Source of the DNA: Streptomyces xanthochromogenes
GTDB taxonomy: Bacteria > Actinomycetota > Actinomycetes > Streptomycetales > Streptomycetaceae
Assembly (NCBI RefSeq): GCF_014650455.1
Contig: NZ_BMUZ01000012.1
Span: 248,001 to 312,000, forward strand
Length of the DNA stretch: 64,000 nucleotides
Direction of reading: 5' to 3'
A model generated the notes under the pieces. It saw only the letters and a program-made list of their open reading frames with translations, did no database searches and was not told where the DNA came from. This document shows, piece by piece, positions 34,705 through 42,726 of the stretch. Made by a program: the position numbers and the translations under genes. Position 1 is the stretch's first letter. Each line of letters begins with the position of its first letter.

Positions 34705-34723
34705 CCATCACCGAGGAGGAACG

Positions 34724-35755
34724 ATGGCAGCGGTACGTGCGGCAGTGGCAGGGGCCAGTGGCTATGCGGGCGGGGAACTGCTGCGTCTGCTGCTCGGGCA
34801 TCCCGGGGTCGAGGTCGGGGCGCTGACCGCGAACTCCAACGCCGGGCAGCCGCTCGGGGCGCTTCAGCCGCACCTCGTCCCGCTGGCCGGGCGGGTTCTG
34901 GAGGCCACCACGGCCGAGGTTCTCGCGGGGCACGACGTCGTCTTTCTCGCGCTGCCGCACGGGCAGTCCGCGGCCGTCGCCGAGCAGCTCGGCGACGACG
35001 TCCTGGTCGTCGACATGGGCGCCGACTTCCGGCTGCGCGACGCCGGCGACTGGGAGAAGTTCTACGGCTCGGCGCACGCCGGGTCCTGGCCCTACGGGCT
35101 GCCCGAACTGCCGGGTGCGCGCGCCGCGTTGGAGTCCACGCGGCGGATCGCCGTGCCGGGCTGCTACCCGACGGCCGTCTCCCTCGCGCTGTTCCCCGCG
35201 TACCGGGACGGACTCGTCGAGCCGGACGCCGTGATCGTCGCCGCCACCGGCACCTCCGGCGCCGGCAAGGCGCTCAAGCCGCATCTGCTGGGCAGCGAGG
35301 TGATGGGCTCGATGTCGCCGTACGGCGTCGGCGGCGGGCACCGGCACACCCCCGAGATGATCCAGAACCTCAGCGCCGTGGCCGGCGAGGACGTCACCGT
35401 GTCCTTCACGCCCACCCTCGCGCCGATGTCCCGCGGCATCCTCGCCACCTGCTCCGCCAGGGCGAAGGCCGGCGTGAGCGCCGAGAGCGTACGGGCCGCG
35501 TACGAGAAGGCCTTCGCCGACGAGCCGTTCGTGCACCTGCTCCCCGCCGGGCAGTGGCCCACCACCGCCTCCGTGTACGGGTCCAACGGCGTTCACGTAC
35601 AGGTGGCCCTCGACGAGGCCGCGAACCGCGTCATCGCCGTCAGCGCCATCGACAACCTGACCAAGGGCACCGCCGGCGGCGCGGTGCAGAGCATGAACAT
35701 CGCCCTCGGACTCGACGAGTCGACGGGCCTTTCCACGATGGGAGTTGCGCCGTGA
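34724..35755 (+). CDS. argC: N-acetyl-gamma-glutamyl-phosphate reductase
   Basis: 343 residues, third step of arginine synthesis: reduces N-acetylglutamyl-phosphate with NADPH. N-terminal AAVAGASGYAGGELLRLLLGHP (Rossmann), catalytic Cys in VPGCYPTAVSLALFPAY and TGTSGAGKALKPHLL. ATG 34724 follows GAGGAG. First gene of argCJBDR; overlaps argJ by four bases. Confidence 0.96.
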   Translation: MAAVRAAVAGASGYAGGELLRLLLGHPGVEVGALTANSNAGQPLGALQPHLVPLAGRVLEATTAEVLAGHDVVFLALPHGQSAAVAEQLGDDVLVVDMGADFRLRDAGDWEKFYGSAHAGSWPYGLPELPGARAALESTRRIAVPGCYPTAVSLALFPAYRDGLVEPDAVIVAATGTSGAGKALKPHLLGSEVMGSMSPYGVGGGHRHTPEMIQNLSAVAGEDVTVSFTPTLAPMSRGILATCSARAKAGVSAESVRAAYEKAFADEPFVHLLPAGQWPTTASVYGSNGVHVQVALDEAANRVIAVSAIDNLTKGTAGGAVQSMNIALGLDESTGLSTMGVAP

Positions 35756-36933
35756 GCGTGACGGCAGCCAAGGGATTCCAGGCGGCGGGCATCGCCGCCG
35801 GGATCAAGCAGAACGGCAACCCGGACCTGGCCCTCGTGGTCAACACCGGGCCCCGCCTCGCCGCCGCGGGCGTCTTCACCTCCAACCGCGTCAAGGCCGC
35901 GCCGGTCCTGTGGTCCGAGCAGGTCCTCAAGGGCGGCGAGGTGAGCGCCGTGGTCCTCAACTCCGGTGGCGCCAACGCCTGTACGGGCCCCCAGGGCTTC
36001 CAGGACACCCACGCCACCGCCGAGAAGGCCGCCGCCTCGCTCAACGCCGCGGGGCGCGACGAGACCGGCGGGCACGGCGCGGGCACCGTCGCCGTCGCCT
36101 CCACCGGGCTCATCGGCACGCTGCTCCCGATGGACAAGCTGCTGCCCGGCGTCGACGCGGCGGTCGCCCAGCTCGACGTGCACGGCGGCGAGAAGGCCGC
36201 CATCGCCATCAAGACCACCGACACCGTGCACAAGACCAGCGTGGTCAGCAAGGACGGCTGGACCGTGGGCGGCATGGCGAAGGGCGCCGGCATGCTCGCT
36301 CCCGGCCTCGCCACCATGCTCGTCGTGCTCACCACCGACGCGGACCTCGACGCCGCCACCCTCGACCGGGCGCTGCGCGACGCGACGCGGCAGACCTTCG
36401 ACCGGGTCGACTCCGACGGCTGCATGTCCACCAACGACACCGTGCTGCTGCTCGCCTCCGGCGCCTCTGAACTGGCCCCGCAGTACGGCGAGTTCGCCGA
36501 GGCCGTCCGCGCCGTCTGCGACGACCTCGCGCGCCAGCTCATCGGGGACGCCGAGGGCGCGTCCAAGGACATCCGCATCGAGGTCGTGAACGCCGCGAGC
36601 GAGGACGACGCCGTCGAGGTCGGGCGCTCCATCGCCCGGAACAACCTGCTCAAGTGCGCCATCCACGGCGAGGACCCCAACTGGGGCCGGGTCCTGTCCG
36701 CCATCGGCACCACGAAGGCGGCCTTCGACCCGGACCGGCTGAACGTCGCCATCAACGACGTCTGGGTCTGCAAGGACGGCTCCGTCGGCGAGGACCGCGA
36801 CCTGGTCGACATGCGCTACCGCGAGGTCAGGATCACCGCCGACCTCGCCGCCGGCACCGCCGGGCCCGTCGTCATCTGGGCCAACGACCTCACCGCCGAG
36901 TACGTCCACGAGAACAGCGCGTACAGCTCATGA
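35752..36933 (+). CDS. argJ: Bifunctional glutamate N-acetyltransferase / ornithine acetyltransferase
   Basis: 393 residues, Ntn-type enzyme that cleaves itself. The processing site is visible as LATMLVVLTTDAD, between Ala187 and Thr188; Thr188 becomes the nucleophile. KGAGMLAPG precedes it. Recycles the acetyl group from N-acetylornithine to glutamate; whether it also uses acetyl-CoA cannot be told. GTG 35752 overlaps the argC stop. The C-terminal NDLTAEYVHENSAYSS is the conserved end. Confidence 0.95.
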   Translation: MSVTAAKGFQAAGIAAGIKQNGNPDLALVVNTGPRLAAAGVFTSNRVKAAPVLWSEQVLKGGEVSAVVLNSGGANACTGPQGFQDTHATAEKAAASLNAAGRDETGGHGAGTVAVASTGLIGTLLPMDKLLPGVDAAVAQLDVHGGEKAAIAIKTTDTVHKTSVVSKDGWTVGGMAKGAGMLAPGLATMLVVLTTDADLDAATLDRALRDATRQTFDRVDSDGCMSTNDTVLLLASGASELAPQYGEFAEAVRAVCDDLARQLIGDAEGASKDIRIEVVNAASEDDAVEVGRSIARNNLLKCAIHGEDPNWGRVLSAIGTTKAAFDPDRLNVAINDVWVCKDGSVGEDRDLVDMRYREVRITADLAAGTAGPVVIWANDLTAEYVHENSAYSS

Positions 36934-37850
36934 GCACGCGCAAGCACACCGCCCTGCCCAAGGCGCAGATCCTCATCGAGGCGCTGCCCTGGCTGACCCG
37001 GCACCACGGCAAGACCGTCGTCATCAAGTTCGGCGGCAACGCCATGGTCGACGAGGGCCTGAAGGCCGCGTTCGCCCAGGACGTGGTGTTCCTGCGGCAG
37101 TCCGGCCTCAAGCCCGTCGTCGTGCACGGCGGCGGACCGCAGATCAGCAAGCAGCTCGACAAGCACGGCCTGGTCAGCGAGTTCAAGGCGGGCCTTCGCG
37201 TCACCACCCCCGAGGCCATGGACGTCGTCCGCATGGTGCTCGCCGGCCAGGTGCAGCGCGAGCTCGTCGGCCTGCTCAACCAGCACGGGCCGCTCGCCGT
37301 CGGCATGACCGGTGAGGACGCCCACACCATCACCGCCATCCAGCACCGCCCCGAGATCGACGGCGAACTGGTCGACATCGGCCGGGTCGGCCAGATCACC
37401 GCGATCGATCCGGGCGCCATCAAGGCGCTTCTGGACGACGGCCGTATCCCGGTCATCTCCTCGATCGCCCGCTCCCAGGACGACGGACATGTCTACAACG
37501 TCAATGCTGATACGGCGGCTGCGGCACTTGCGGCTGCGCTGGGCGCCGAGACCCTGATGGTCCTGACCGACGTCGAGGGGCTGTACGAGGACTGGCCCAA
37601 CAGCGACGACGTGATCAGCCGACTGACGGCCAGTCAGCTGGAGACCCTGCTGCCCGAGCTGTCGAGCGGCATGGTCCCCAAGATGGAGGGCTGCCTGTTC
37701 GCCGTGCGCAACGGGGTCAACACCGCGCGCGTCATCGACGGACGGGTCCAGCACTCGATCCTGCTGGAAATCTTCACCGACGAGGGCATCGGCACCATGG
37801 TCGTGCCCGACGGACCGCACGTGAGCGATGGACAAGGGGGAGCGCGGTGA
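36930..37850 (+). CDS. argB: Acetylglutamate kinase
   Basis: 306 residues, amino-acid kinase fold; phosphorylates N-acetylglutamate and is usually the arginine-inhibited step. Motifs: VVIKFGGNAMVD, PVVVHGGGPQISKQL, YNVNADTAAAALAAALGAE and VLTDVEGLYEDWPN. The N-terminal helix (ILIEALPWLTRHHGKT) is the one linked to arginine inhibition in hexameric NAGKs. ATG 36930 overlaps the argJ stop (ATGA). Confidence 0.96.
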   Translation: MSTRKHTALPKAQILIEALPWLTRHHGKTVVIKFGGNAMVDEGLKAAFAQDVVFLRQSGLKPVVVHGGGPQISKQLDKHGLVSEFKAGLRVTTPEAMDVVRMVLAGQVQRELVGLLNQHGPLAVGMTGEDAHTITAIQHRPEIDGELVDIGRVGQITAIDPGAIKALLDDGRIPVISSIARSQDDGHVYNVNADTAAAALAAALGAETLMVLTDVEGLYEDWPNSDDVISRLTASQLETLLPELSSGMVPKMEGCLFAVRNGVNTARVIDGRVQHSILLEIFTDEGIGTMVVPDGPHVSDGQGGAR

Positions 37851-39043
37851 CCAACCAGGAGTTCGCACAGCGCTGGCAGCACGTCATGACGGACAACTAC
37901 GGCACGCCGAAGCTGTCGCTGGTGCGCGGCGCGGGCGCGACCGTGTGGGACGCGGACGGCACCGCGTACACCGACTTCGTGGGCGGCATCGCGGTCAACG
38001 CGCTCGGCCACGCCCACCCGGCCGTCGTGCAGGCCGTGTCCCAGCAGATCGCCTCGCTCGGCCACGTCTCCAACCTCTTCGTGGCGGAGCCGCCGGTGGC
38101 GCTCGCGGAGCGGCTGGTCCAGCTCTTCGACCGGCCCGGCAGGGTGTTCTTCTGCAACTCCGGCGCGGAGGCGAACGAGGCCGCCTTCAAGATCGGCCGC
38201 CTCACCGGGCGGACCCACATGGTCGCCACCCACGGCGGTTTCCACGGCCGGACGATGGGCGCGCTCGCCCTCACCGGCCAGGAGGGCAAGCGGACGCCGT
38301 TCCTGCCGCTGCCCGGCGACGTCACCCACGTACCGTTCGGGGACGTCGACGCGCTGCGGGCGGCCGTCACCGAGGAGACCGCCCTCGTCGTCATCGAGCC
38401 CATCCAGGGCGAGATCGGCGTCGTCGTCCCGCCCGCCGGATACCTGGAGGCGGCCCGGGAGATCACCCGTGCCACCGGCACGCTGCTGGTCCTGGACGAG
38501 GTGCAGACCGGTATCGGGCGGACCGGCAGCTGGTTCGAGTACCAGCAGCACGAGGGCGTCGAGCCCGACATCGTCACCCTGGCCAAGGGGCTCGGCGGCG
38601 GTCTTCCGCTCGGCGCGACGGTCGCCTTCGGCGCGGCGGCCGAGCTGTTGAAGCCCGGCATGCACGGCACCACCTTCGGCGGGAACCCCGTCGCCTGCGC
38701 CGCCGGACTCGCCGTGCTCGACGTGCTGTCCGCCGACGGCGCGCTCGACCACGTCAAGCGGACCGGCGAGAAGCTGCGCGCCGGAATCGAGGCGCTCGGC
38801 CACCCGCTGGTCTCCCATGTCCGTGGTGCGGGGCTGCTGCTGGGTATCGTGCTCAACGAGCCCCTCGCACCCCAGGTGCAGCAGGCGGCTCAGGACGCCG
38901 GCTTCCTGGTCAACGCGCCCGCCCCCGATGTCGTACGGCTCATGCCGCCGCTCATCATCGGTGATGCGGAGGTGGACGCGTTCCTCCAGGCGCTGCCCGG
39001 CGTCCTCGGCACAGTCAACGGGGACGGACGATCCGGAGAATGA
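37847..39043 (+). CDS. argD: Acetylornithine aminotransferase
   Basis: 398 residues, class-III PLP aminotransferase. DFVGGIAVNALGHAHPAV near the start; FCNSGAEANEAAFK (phosphate binding), LLVLDEVQTGIGRTG (Asp on the pyridine N) and VTLAKGLGGGLPLGA with the Schiff-base Lys. Converts N-acetylglutamate semialdehyde to N-acetylornithine. GTG 37847 overlaps the argB stop. Confidence 0.95.
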   Translation: MTNQEFAQRWQHVMTDNYGTPKLSLVRGAGATVWDADGTAYTDFVGGIAVNALGHAHPAVVQAVSQQIASLGHVSNLFVAEPPVALAERLVQLFDRPGRVFFCNSGAEANEAAFKIGRLTGRTHMVATHGGFHGRTMGALALTGQEGKRTPFLPLPGDVTHVPFGDVDALRAAVTEETALVVIEPIQGEIGVVVPPAGYLEAAREITRATGTLLVLDEVQTGIGRTGSWFEYQQHEGVEPDIVTLAKGLGGGLPLGATVAFGAAAELLKPGMHGTTFGGNPVACAAGLAVLDVLSADGALDHVKRTGEKLRAGIEALGHPLVSHVRGAGLLLGIVLNEPLAPQVQQAAQDAGFLVNAPAPDVVRLMPPLIIGDAEVDAFLQALPGVLGTVNGDGRSGE

Positions 39044-39050
39044 GACGACG

Positions 39051-39593
39051 ATGACCGACGAGGCGCAGGACTTCGACCCGGGCGGCCCCGCCGTACCGCA
39101 GACCCGCACCGCCCGCCACCGCCGGATCGTGGACATCCTCAACCGGCAGCCGGTGCGGTCCCAGAGCCAGCTCGCCAAGCTCCTCGCGGACGACGGGCTG
39201 AGCGTCACCCAGGCGACGCTCTCCCGCGACCTCGACGAGCTGGGCGCGGTGAAGATCCGCAACACCGGGGGCGAGCTGATCTACGCGGTGCCCAGCGAGG
39301 GCGGTTTCCGTACGCCGAAGGCGCCGCTCGGCGAGTCGGCGAAGGAGGAGCGGATGCGCAGGCTGTCCGCGGAACTCCTCATCTCCGCGGAGGCCTCCGC
39401 CAACCTGGTGGTCCTGCGCACCCCGCCCGGCGCCGCCCAGTTCCTCGCCTCGGCCATCGACCAGGCCGAGCTGCACGACATCCTCGGCACGATCGCGGGG
39501 GACGACACGCTGATGCTGATCAGCCGCGACCCGTCGGGCGGCCAGGCCCTCGCGGACCATCTGCTGCGTCTGGCCCAGAACGACCCCCGCTGA
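39051..39593 (+). CDS. argR: Arginine repressor ArgR
   Basis: 180 residues. The N-terminal winged helix contains SQSQLAKLLADDGLSVTQATLSRDL; the C-terminal hexamerisation/arginine-binding domain includes ILGTIAGDDTLMLISRD with GTIAGDDT as the arginine-contacting motif. ATG 39051 is 7 bases after the argD stop, with CCGGAGAATGAG supplying the Shine-Dalgarno. Binds ARG boxes at argC and argH in this window. Confidence 0.95.
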   Translation: MTDEAQDFDPGGPAVPQTRTARHRRIVDILNRQPVRSQSQLAKLLADDGLSVTQATLSRDLDELGAVKIRNTGGELIYAVPSEGGFRTPKAPLGESAKEERMRRLSAELLISAEASANLVVLRTPPGAAQFLASAIDQAELHDILGTIAGDDTLMLISRDPSGGQALADHLLRLAQNDPR

Positions 39594-39600
39594 CCCCGTG

Positions 39601-39640
39601 GTTGGGGGTTGTGGCCCTCAACTGCCCGGCGCGCCGGGCC
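39601..39640. terminator. Terminator-like hairpins between convergent argR and L,D-transpeptidase
   Basis: A GTTGGGG-type stem with CCTCAAC (39601-39622) and a perfect 16-base palindrome GCCCGGCGCGCCGGGC (39624-39639) lie in the 50-base gap between the two stops. Confidence 0.5.
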
Positions 39641-39643
39641 GGT

Positions 39644-40333
39644 TCAGTAGCGCGTGATCGCGGTCGGCCCTCCGGTCGTGCCGATCGCGATGTGCGGTCG
39701 GCGCACCGGGTCGGCCCAGGCGAGGATGCGGTCCATCGCCTCGGCCGGCACCGAGACGCAACCGGCCGTCGCGGCACGGCCGTTGACGTGCAGAAAGATG
39801 CCGGCCCCCCGACCGCGCACGGGCCGCGTGTAGTTGAAGCCGATGACCAGCGCCCGGGCGTACTGGCTCGCGTACGCCGTCAGGTGCTCCGACTCGCTCG
39901 CCCGGCAGTCCGCGGGCAGGCCCTCCACCCACCGGTTGTAGGCGCGGGCCTCGTTGTCCTCGCACCACCAGGACCGGTCCGTGGCGGTCCGGTAGGGATA
40001 GCGGGTGCCCGGCGGCGCGGCCGCCACCCCGAAGGCGTACGGCAGCGAGTAGAGGCCGGTCGGCGTGGTGTCGGTGCCCTGGACCCGGGACGCGCCTTCC
40101 ACCAGGCCCTTCGCGCCGAACCTGGCCGGCGCCGAGCCCGCCTCCACCCAGCTTCCGTCGCGCCGGTCCCACCAGGTGAGCCGGCCCGTGGTGGCCCCGG
40201 TGCCGGGCGCCTCCGCAGTCAGGAGCTGACTGCCGCCCCCGGTGTCGGCCAGCCGCTCGGGCAGCGGCCCGGGGTCCGCGGGTGCGGCGAGCGGGAACAG
40301 CAGGGACGCCAGGAGCACGGCAACGATGCGCAT
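39644..40333 (-). CDS. Secreted L,D-transpeptidase-family (YkuD-like) protein
   Basis: 229 residues. Short signal peptide (MRIVAVLLASLLFPLAAPA). The catalytic motif is at the C-terminus: FLHVNGRAATAGCVSVPAE, i.e. His followed by a Cys in the T-A-G-C-V-S context of the H-x(14-17)-[ST]-x-G-C family. Would form 3-3 peptidoglycan cross-links or carry out a related wall reaction. ATG 40333 is the only one with a good signal peptide; the longer frame reads through the 31-bp repeats. Confidence 0.8.
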   Translation of the reverse strand: MRIVAVLLASLLFPLAAPADPGPLPERLADTGGGSQLLTAEAPGTGATTGRLTWWDRRDGSWVEAGSAPARFGAKGLVEGASRVQGTDTTPTGLYSLPYAFGVAAAPPGTRYPYRTATDRSWWCEDNEARAYNRWVEGLPADCRASESEHLTAYASQYARALVIGFNYTRPVRGRGAGIFLHVNGRAATAGCVSVPAEAMDRILAWADPVRRPHIAIGTTGGPTAITRY

Positions 40334-40421
40334 GTTCCGGACCGTATGTGCCGCCGCGTCGCCCGGCCGCCCGAAGCGGCCGGAGTTGCTCCGTACGTGC
40401 GCCGCACTCCCTTCGGCCCCA

Positions 40422-40513
40422 CCCGGCAGCGGGGCGTTGGCAGCCACCCCCGCCCGGCAGCGGGGCGTTGGCAGCCACCCCCGCCCGACAGCGGGGCGGT
40501 GGCAGCCACCCCG
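40422..40513. repeat. Three tandem 31-bp repeats upstream of argH
   Basis: Units at 40422-40452 and 40453-40483 are identical; 40484-40513 has two substitutions and one deleted C; a partial fourth follows to about 40527. The repeated core is CAGCGGGGCGTTGGCAGCC. They lie in the divergent gap between the L,D-transpeptidase and argH. Confidence 0.8.
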
Positions 40514-40524
40514 ACAGTGAGGCG

Positions 40525-40560
40525 TTGACAAAACATACGGTGGATTGCATAGTTATGCCT
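40525..40560 (+). promoter_or_regulatory. argH promoter with overlapping ARG box
   Basis: TTGACA (40525-40530), 17 bases, CATAGT (40548-40553). The -10 is embedded in ATTGCATAGTTATGCCT, an ARG-box-like AT-rich palindrome resembling those at argC. ArgR would therefore also repress argH. Confidence 0.75.
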
Positions 40561-40614
40561 AACGGCGAGAATGTCGCCCGGCGCGACTTCGGGTCAGCCC
40601 GACTCGTTATACGG

Positions 40615-40647
40615 CCGCCTCCCCGTTCCTCCGCGGCGGGGAGGCGG
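40615..40647 (+). promoter_or_regulatory. Hairpin in the argH 5' leader
   Basis: Perfect 11-bp stem CCGCCTCCCCG/CGGGGAGGCGG with an 11-base loop, between the promoter and the GTG at 40678. No T run; could act as attenuator or stabilise the mRNA. Confidence 0.5.
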
Positions 40648-40677
40648 TCGCACATCCACTTCTGAGGAGCTTGAGCT

Positions 40678-42105
40678 GTGAGCAGCAACAACGGTGACGT
40701 CCGGCTCTGGGGAGCCCGGTTCGCCGACGGTCCCGCCGAAGCGCTGGCGAAGCTGTCCGCCTCGGTCCACTTCGACTGGCGGCTCGCCCCGTACGACATC
40801 GCCGGTTCGCGCGCCCACGCGCGCGTGCTCCACAAGGCGGGCCTGCTCACCGCCGACGAGCTCCAGCGCATGACCGACGGCCTGGACCAGCTGGAGGCCG
40901 ATGTCGCCGACGGCTCGTTCGTCGGCACGATCGCCGACGAGGACTGCCACACCGCCCTGGAACGCGGCCTCCTGGAGCGGCTCGGCGCCGACCTCGGCGG
41001 CAAGCTGCGCGCCGGCCGGTCCCGCAACGACCAGGTCGCCACGCTCTTCCGGATGTACCTGCGTGACCACGCCCGCACCATCGGCGGCCTGATCGCCGAG
41101 CTCCAGGACGCCTTGGTCGGCCTCGCCGAGGCCCACCCGGACGTCGCGATGCCGGGCCGCACGCACCTCCAGCACGCCCAGCCGGTCCTCTTCGCCCACC
41201 ATGTGCTGGCCCACGCCCAGTCCCTGTCCCGGGACGCCGAGCGGCTGCGGCAGTGGGACGAGCGGACCGCGGTCTCGCCGTACGGCTCCGGGGCGCTCGC
41301 CGGCTCCTCGCTCGGGCTCGACCCGGAGGCGGTCGCGGCCGACCTCGGGTTCGAGCACGGTTCGGTCGGCAACTCCATCGACGGCACGGCCTCGCGGGAC
41401 TTCGTCGCCGAGTTCACCTTCATCACGGCGATGATCGGCGTGAACCTGTCACGGATCGCGGAGGAGATCATCATCTGGAACACGAAGGAGTTCTCCTTCG
41501 TGACCCTGCACGACGCCTTCTCGACCGGCTCGTCGATCATGCCGCAGAAGAAGAACCCGGACATCGCGGAGCTGGCGCGCGGCAAGTCGGGCCGCCTCAT
41601 CGGCAACCTCACCGGCCTGATGGCCACGCTGAAGGCGCTGCCGCTCGCATACAACCGGGACCTCCAGGAGGACAAGGAGCCGGTCTTCGACTCCTGCGAC
41701 CAGCTGGAGCTGCTGCTGCCCGCCTTCACCGGCATGATGGCCACGCTCACCGTCAACCGCGAGCGGATGGAGGAGCTGGCCCCGGCGGGCTTCTCGCTCG
41801 CCACCGACATCGCCGAGTGGCTGGTCAAGCGGGGCGTGCCGTTCCGGGTCGCGCACGAGGTCGCGGGCGAGTGCGTCAAGGAGTGCGAGGCGCACGGCAT
41901 CGAGCTCGACCAGCTCACGGACGAGCAGTTCGCGAAGATCTCCGAGCATCTGACCCCCGACGTCCGCACGGTCCTGAACGTCAAGGGCGCACTCGCCTCC
42001 CGCGACGGCAGGGGCGGTACGGCCCCCTCGGCGGTGGCGGTCCAACTGGCCGAGGTCAAGGCCGACCTGGCGGTCCAGCACGCCTGGGCGACCGCGAAGA
42101 AGTAA
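40678..42105 (+). CDS. argH: Argininosuccinate lyase
   Basis: 475 residues, fumarase/aspartase superfamily; last step of arginine synthesis, releasing fumarate. LWGARFADGPAEALAKLSASVHFDWRL (in parts) at the start; HTALERGLLERLG, RSRNDQVATLFRM, GRTHLQHAQPVLF and the signature GSSIMPQKKNPDIAE. GTG 40678 follows GAGGAG. Single-gene unit, apart from argCJBDR; argG and argF are not in the window. Confidence 0.96.
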   Translation: MSSNNGDVRLWGARFADGPAEALAKLSASVHFDWRLAPYDIAGSRAHARVLHKAGLLTADELQRMTDGLDQLEADVADGSFVGTIADEDCHTALERGLLERLGADLGGKLRAGRSRNDQVATLFRMYLRDHARTIGGLIAELQDALVGLAEAHPDVAMPGRTHLQHAQPVLFAHHVLAHAQSLSRDAERLRQWDERTAVSPYGSGALAGSSLGLDPEAVAADLGFEHGSVGNSIDGTASRDFVAEFTFITAMIGVNLSRIAEEIIIWNTKEFSFVTLHDAFSTGSSIMPQKKNPDIAELARGKSGRLIGNLTGLMATLKALPLAYNRDLQEDKEPVFDSCDQLELLLPAFTGMMATLTVNRERMEELAPAGFSLATDIAEWLVKRGVPFRVAHEVAGECVKECEAHGIELDQLTDEQFAKISEHLTPDVRTVLNVKGALASRDGRGGTAPSAVAVQLAEVKADLAVQHAWATAKK

Positions 42106-42130
42106 CCCCCCGGCGAAGGCCTGGCCCCCA

Positions 42131-42162
42131 GCCCCGATGAGACATTCGTGTCTCATCGGGGC
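42131..42162. promoter_or_regulatory. TetR operator / argH terminator palindrome
   Basis: A 14-bp perfect stem: GCCCCGATGAGACA and TGTCTCATCGGGGC around TTCG. It ends just where the TAGGCT -10 box (42163-42168) of the TetR gene begins, and a third TGTCTCAT half-site lies at 42169-42176 over the start codon. It can fold as a TTCG-capped hairpin after argH and also serve as a TetR-type operator. Confidence 0.7.
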
Positions 42163-42174
42163 TAGGCTTGTCTC

Positions 42175-42726
42175 ATGACCGTGGACCGAGACCAGGTGCT
42201 TCGCACCGCCGCCGCCCTCCTCACCCGCAAGGCCACCGCCACCATGGACGAGGTGGCCCGCGCCGCCGGAATAGGCCGGGCCACCCTCCATCGCCACTTC
42301 GCGGGACGCGAAGCGCTGGTCAGAGCCCTCGAAGAACTCGGCATCCGCGAGCTGGAGGCCGCCCTGGACGCGGCCCGGCTCGACGCGGACGGCGCCCCCG
42401 ACGCGCTGCGCCGCCTGGTCACCGAGGTCGAGCCGGTGGCGGGTCTGCTCGCCTTCCTGGTCACCGAGAACCAGCTCTTCGAAACCGAGCAGATGCACGA
42501 GGGCTGGGCCCGCATCGACGCCCGCGTCTCCGCCCTCTTCCGGCGCGGCCAGGAGCAGGGCGAGTTCCGGATCGACCTCACCCCCGCCTGGCTCACCGAG
42601 GCCCTGTACGGGCTGATCGGCTCCGGCGCCTGGGCCGTCCAGGACGGCCGGGTCGCCGCCAAGGACTTCCAGTACATGATCGTCGAGTTGCTGCTCGGCG
42701 GTGCACGACGGAGCGTGGAGAAGTGA
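42175..42726 (+). CDS. TetR-family transcriptional regulator of an efflux pump
   Basis: 183 residues. N-terminal HTH: ATMDEVARAAGIGRATLHRHFAGREALV (residues ~20-47), then a helical ligand domain (TEVEPVAGLLAFLVTENQLFE). ATG 42175 lies 6 bases after a TAGGCT -10 box, so the mRNA is probably leaderless. Coupled to the downstream MFS transporter by a four-base overlap; the palindrome over its promoter is the likely self-operator, with the drug as inducer. Confidence 0.88.
   Translation: MTVDRDQVLRTAAALLTRKATATMDEVARAAGIGRATLHRHFAGREALVRALEELGIRELEAALDAARLDADGAPDALRRLVTEVEPVAGLLAFLVTENQLFETEQMHEGWARIDARVSALFRRGQEQGEFRIDLTPAWLTEALYGLIGSGAWAVQDGRVAAKDFQYMIVELLLGGARRSVEK

Noticed and set aside
40422..40513. 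31-bp repeats as a CRISPR array
   Set aside because: Units are directly adjacent with no unique spacers, and no cas genes are present.
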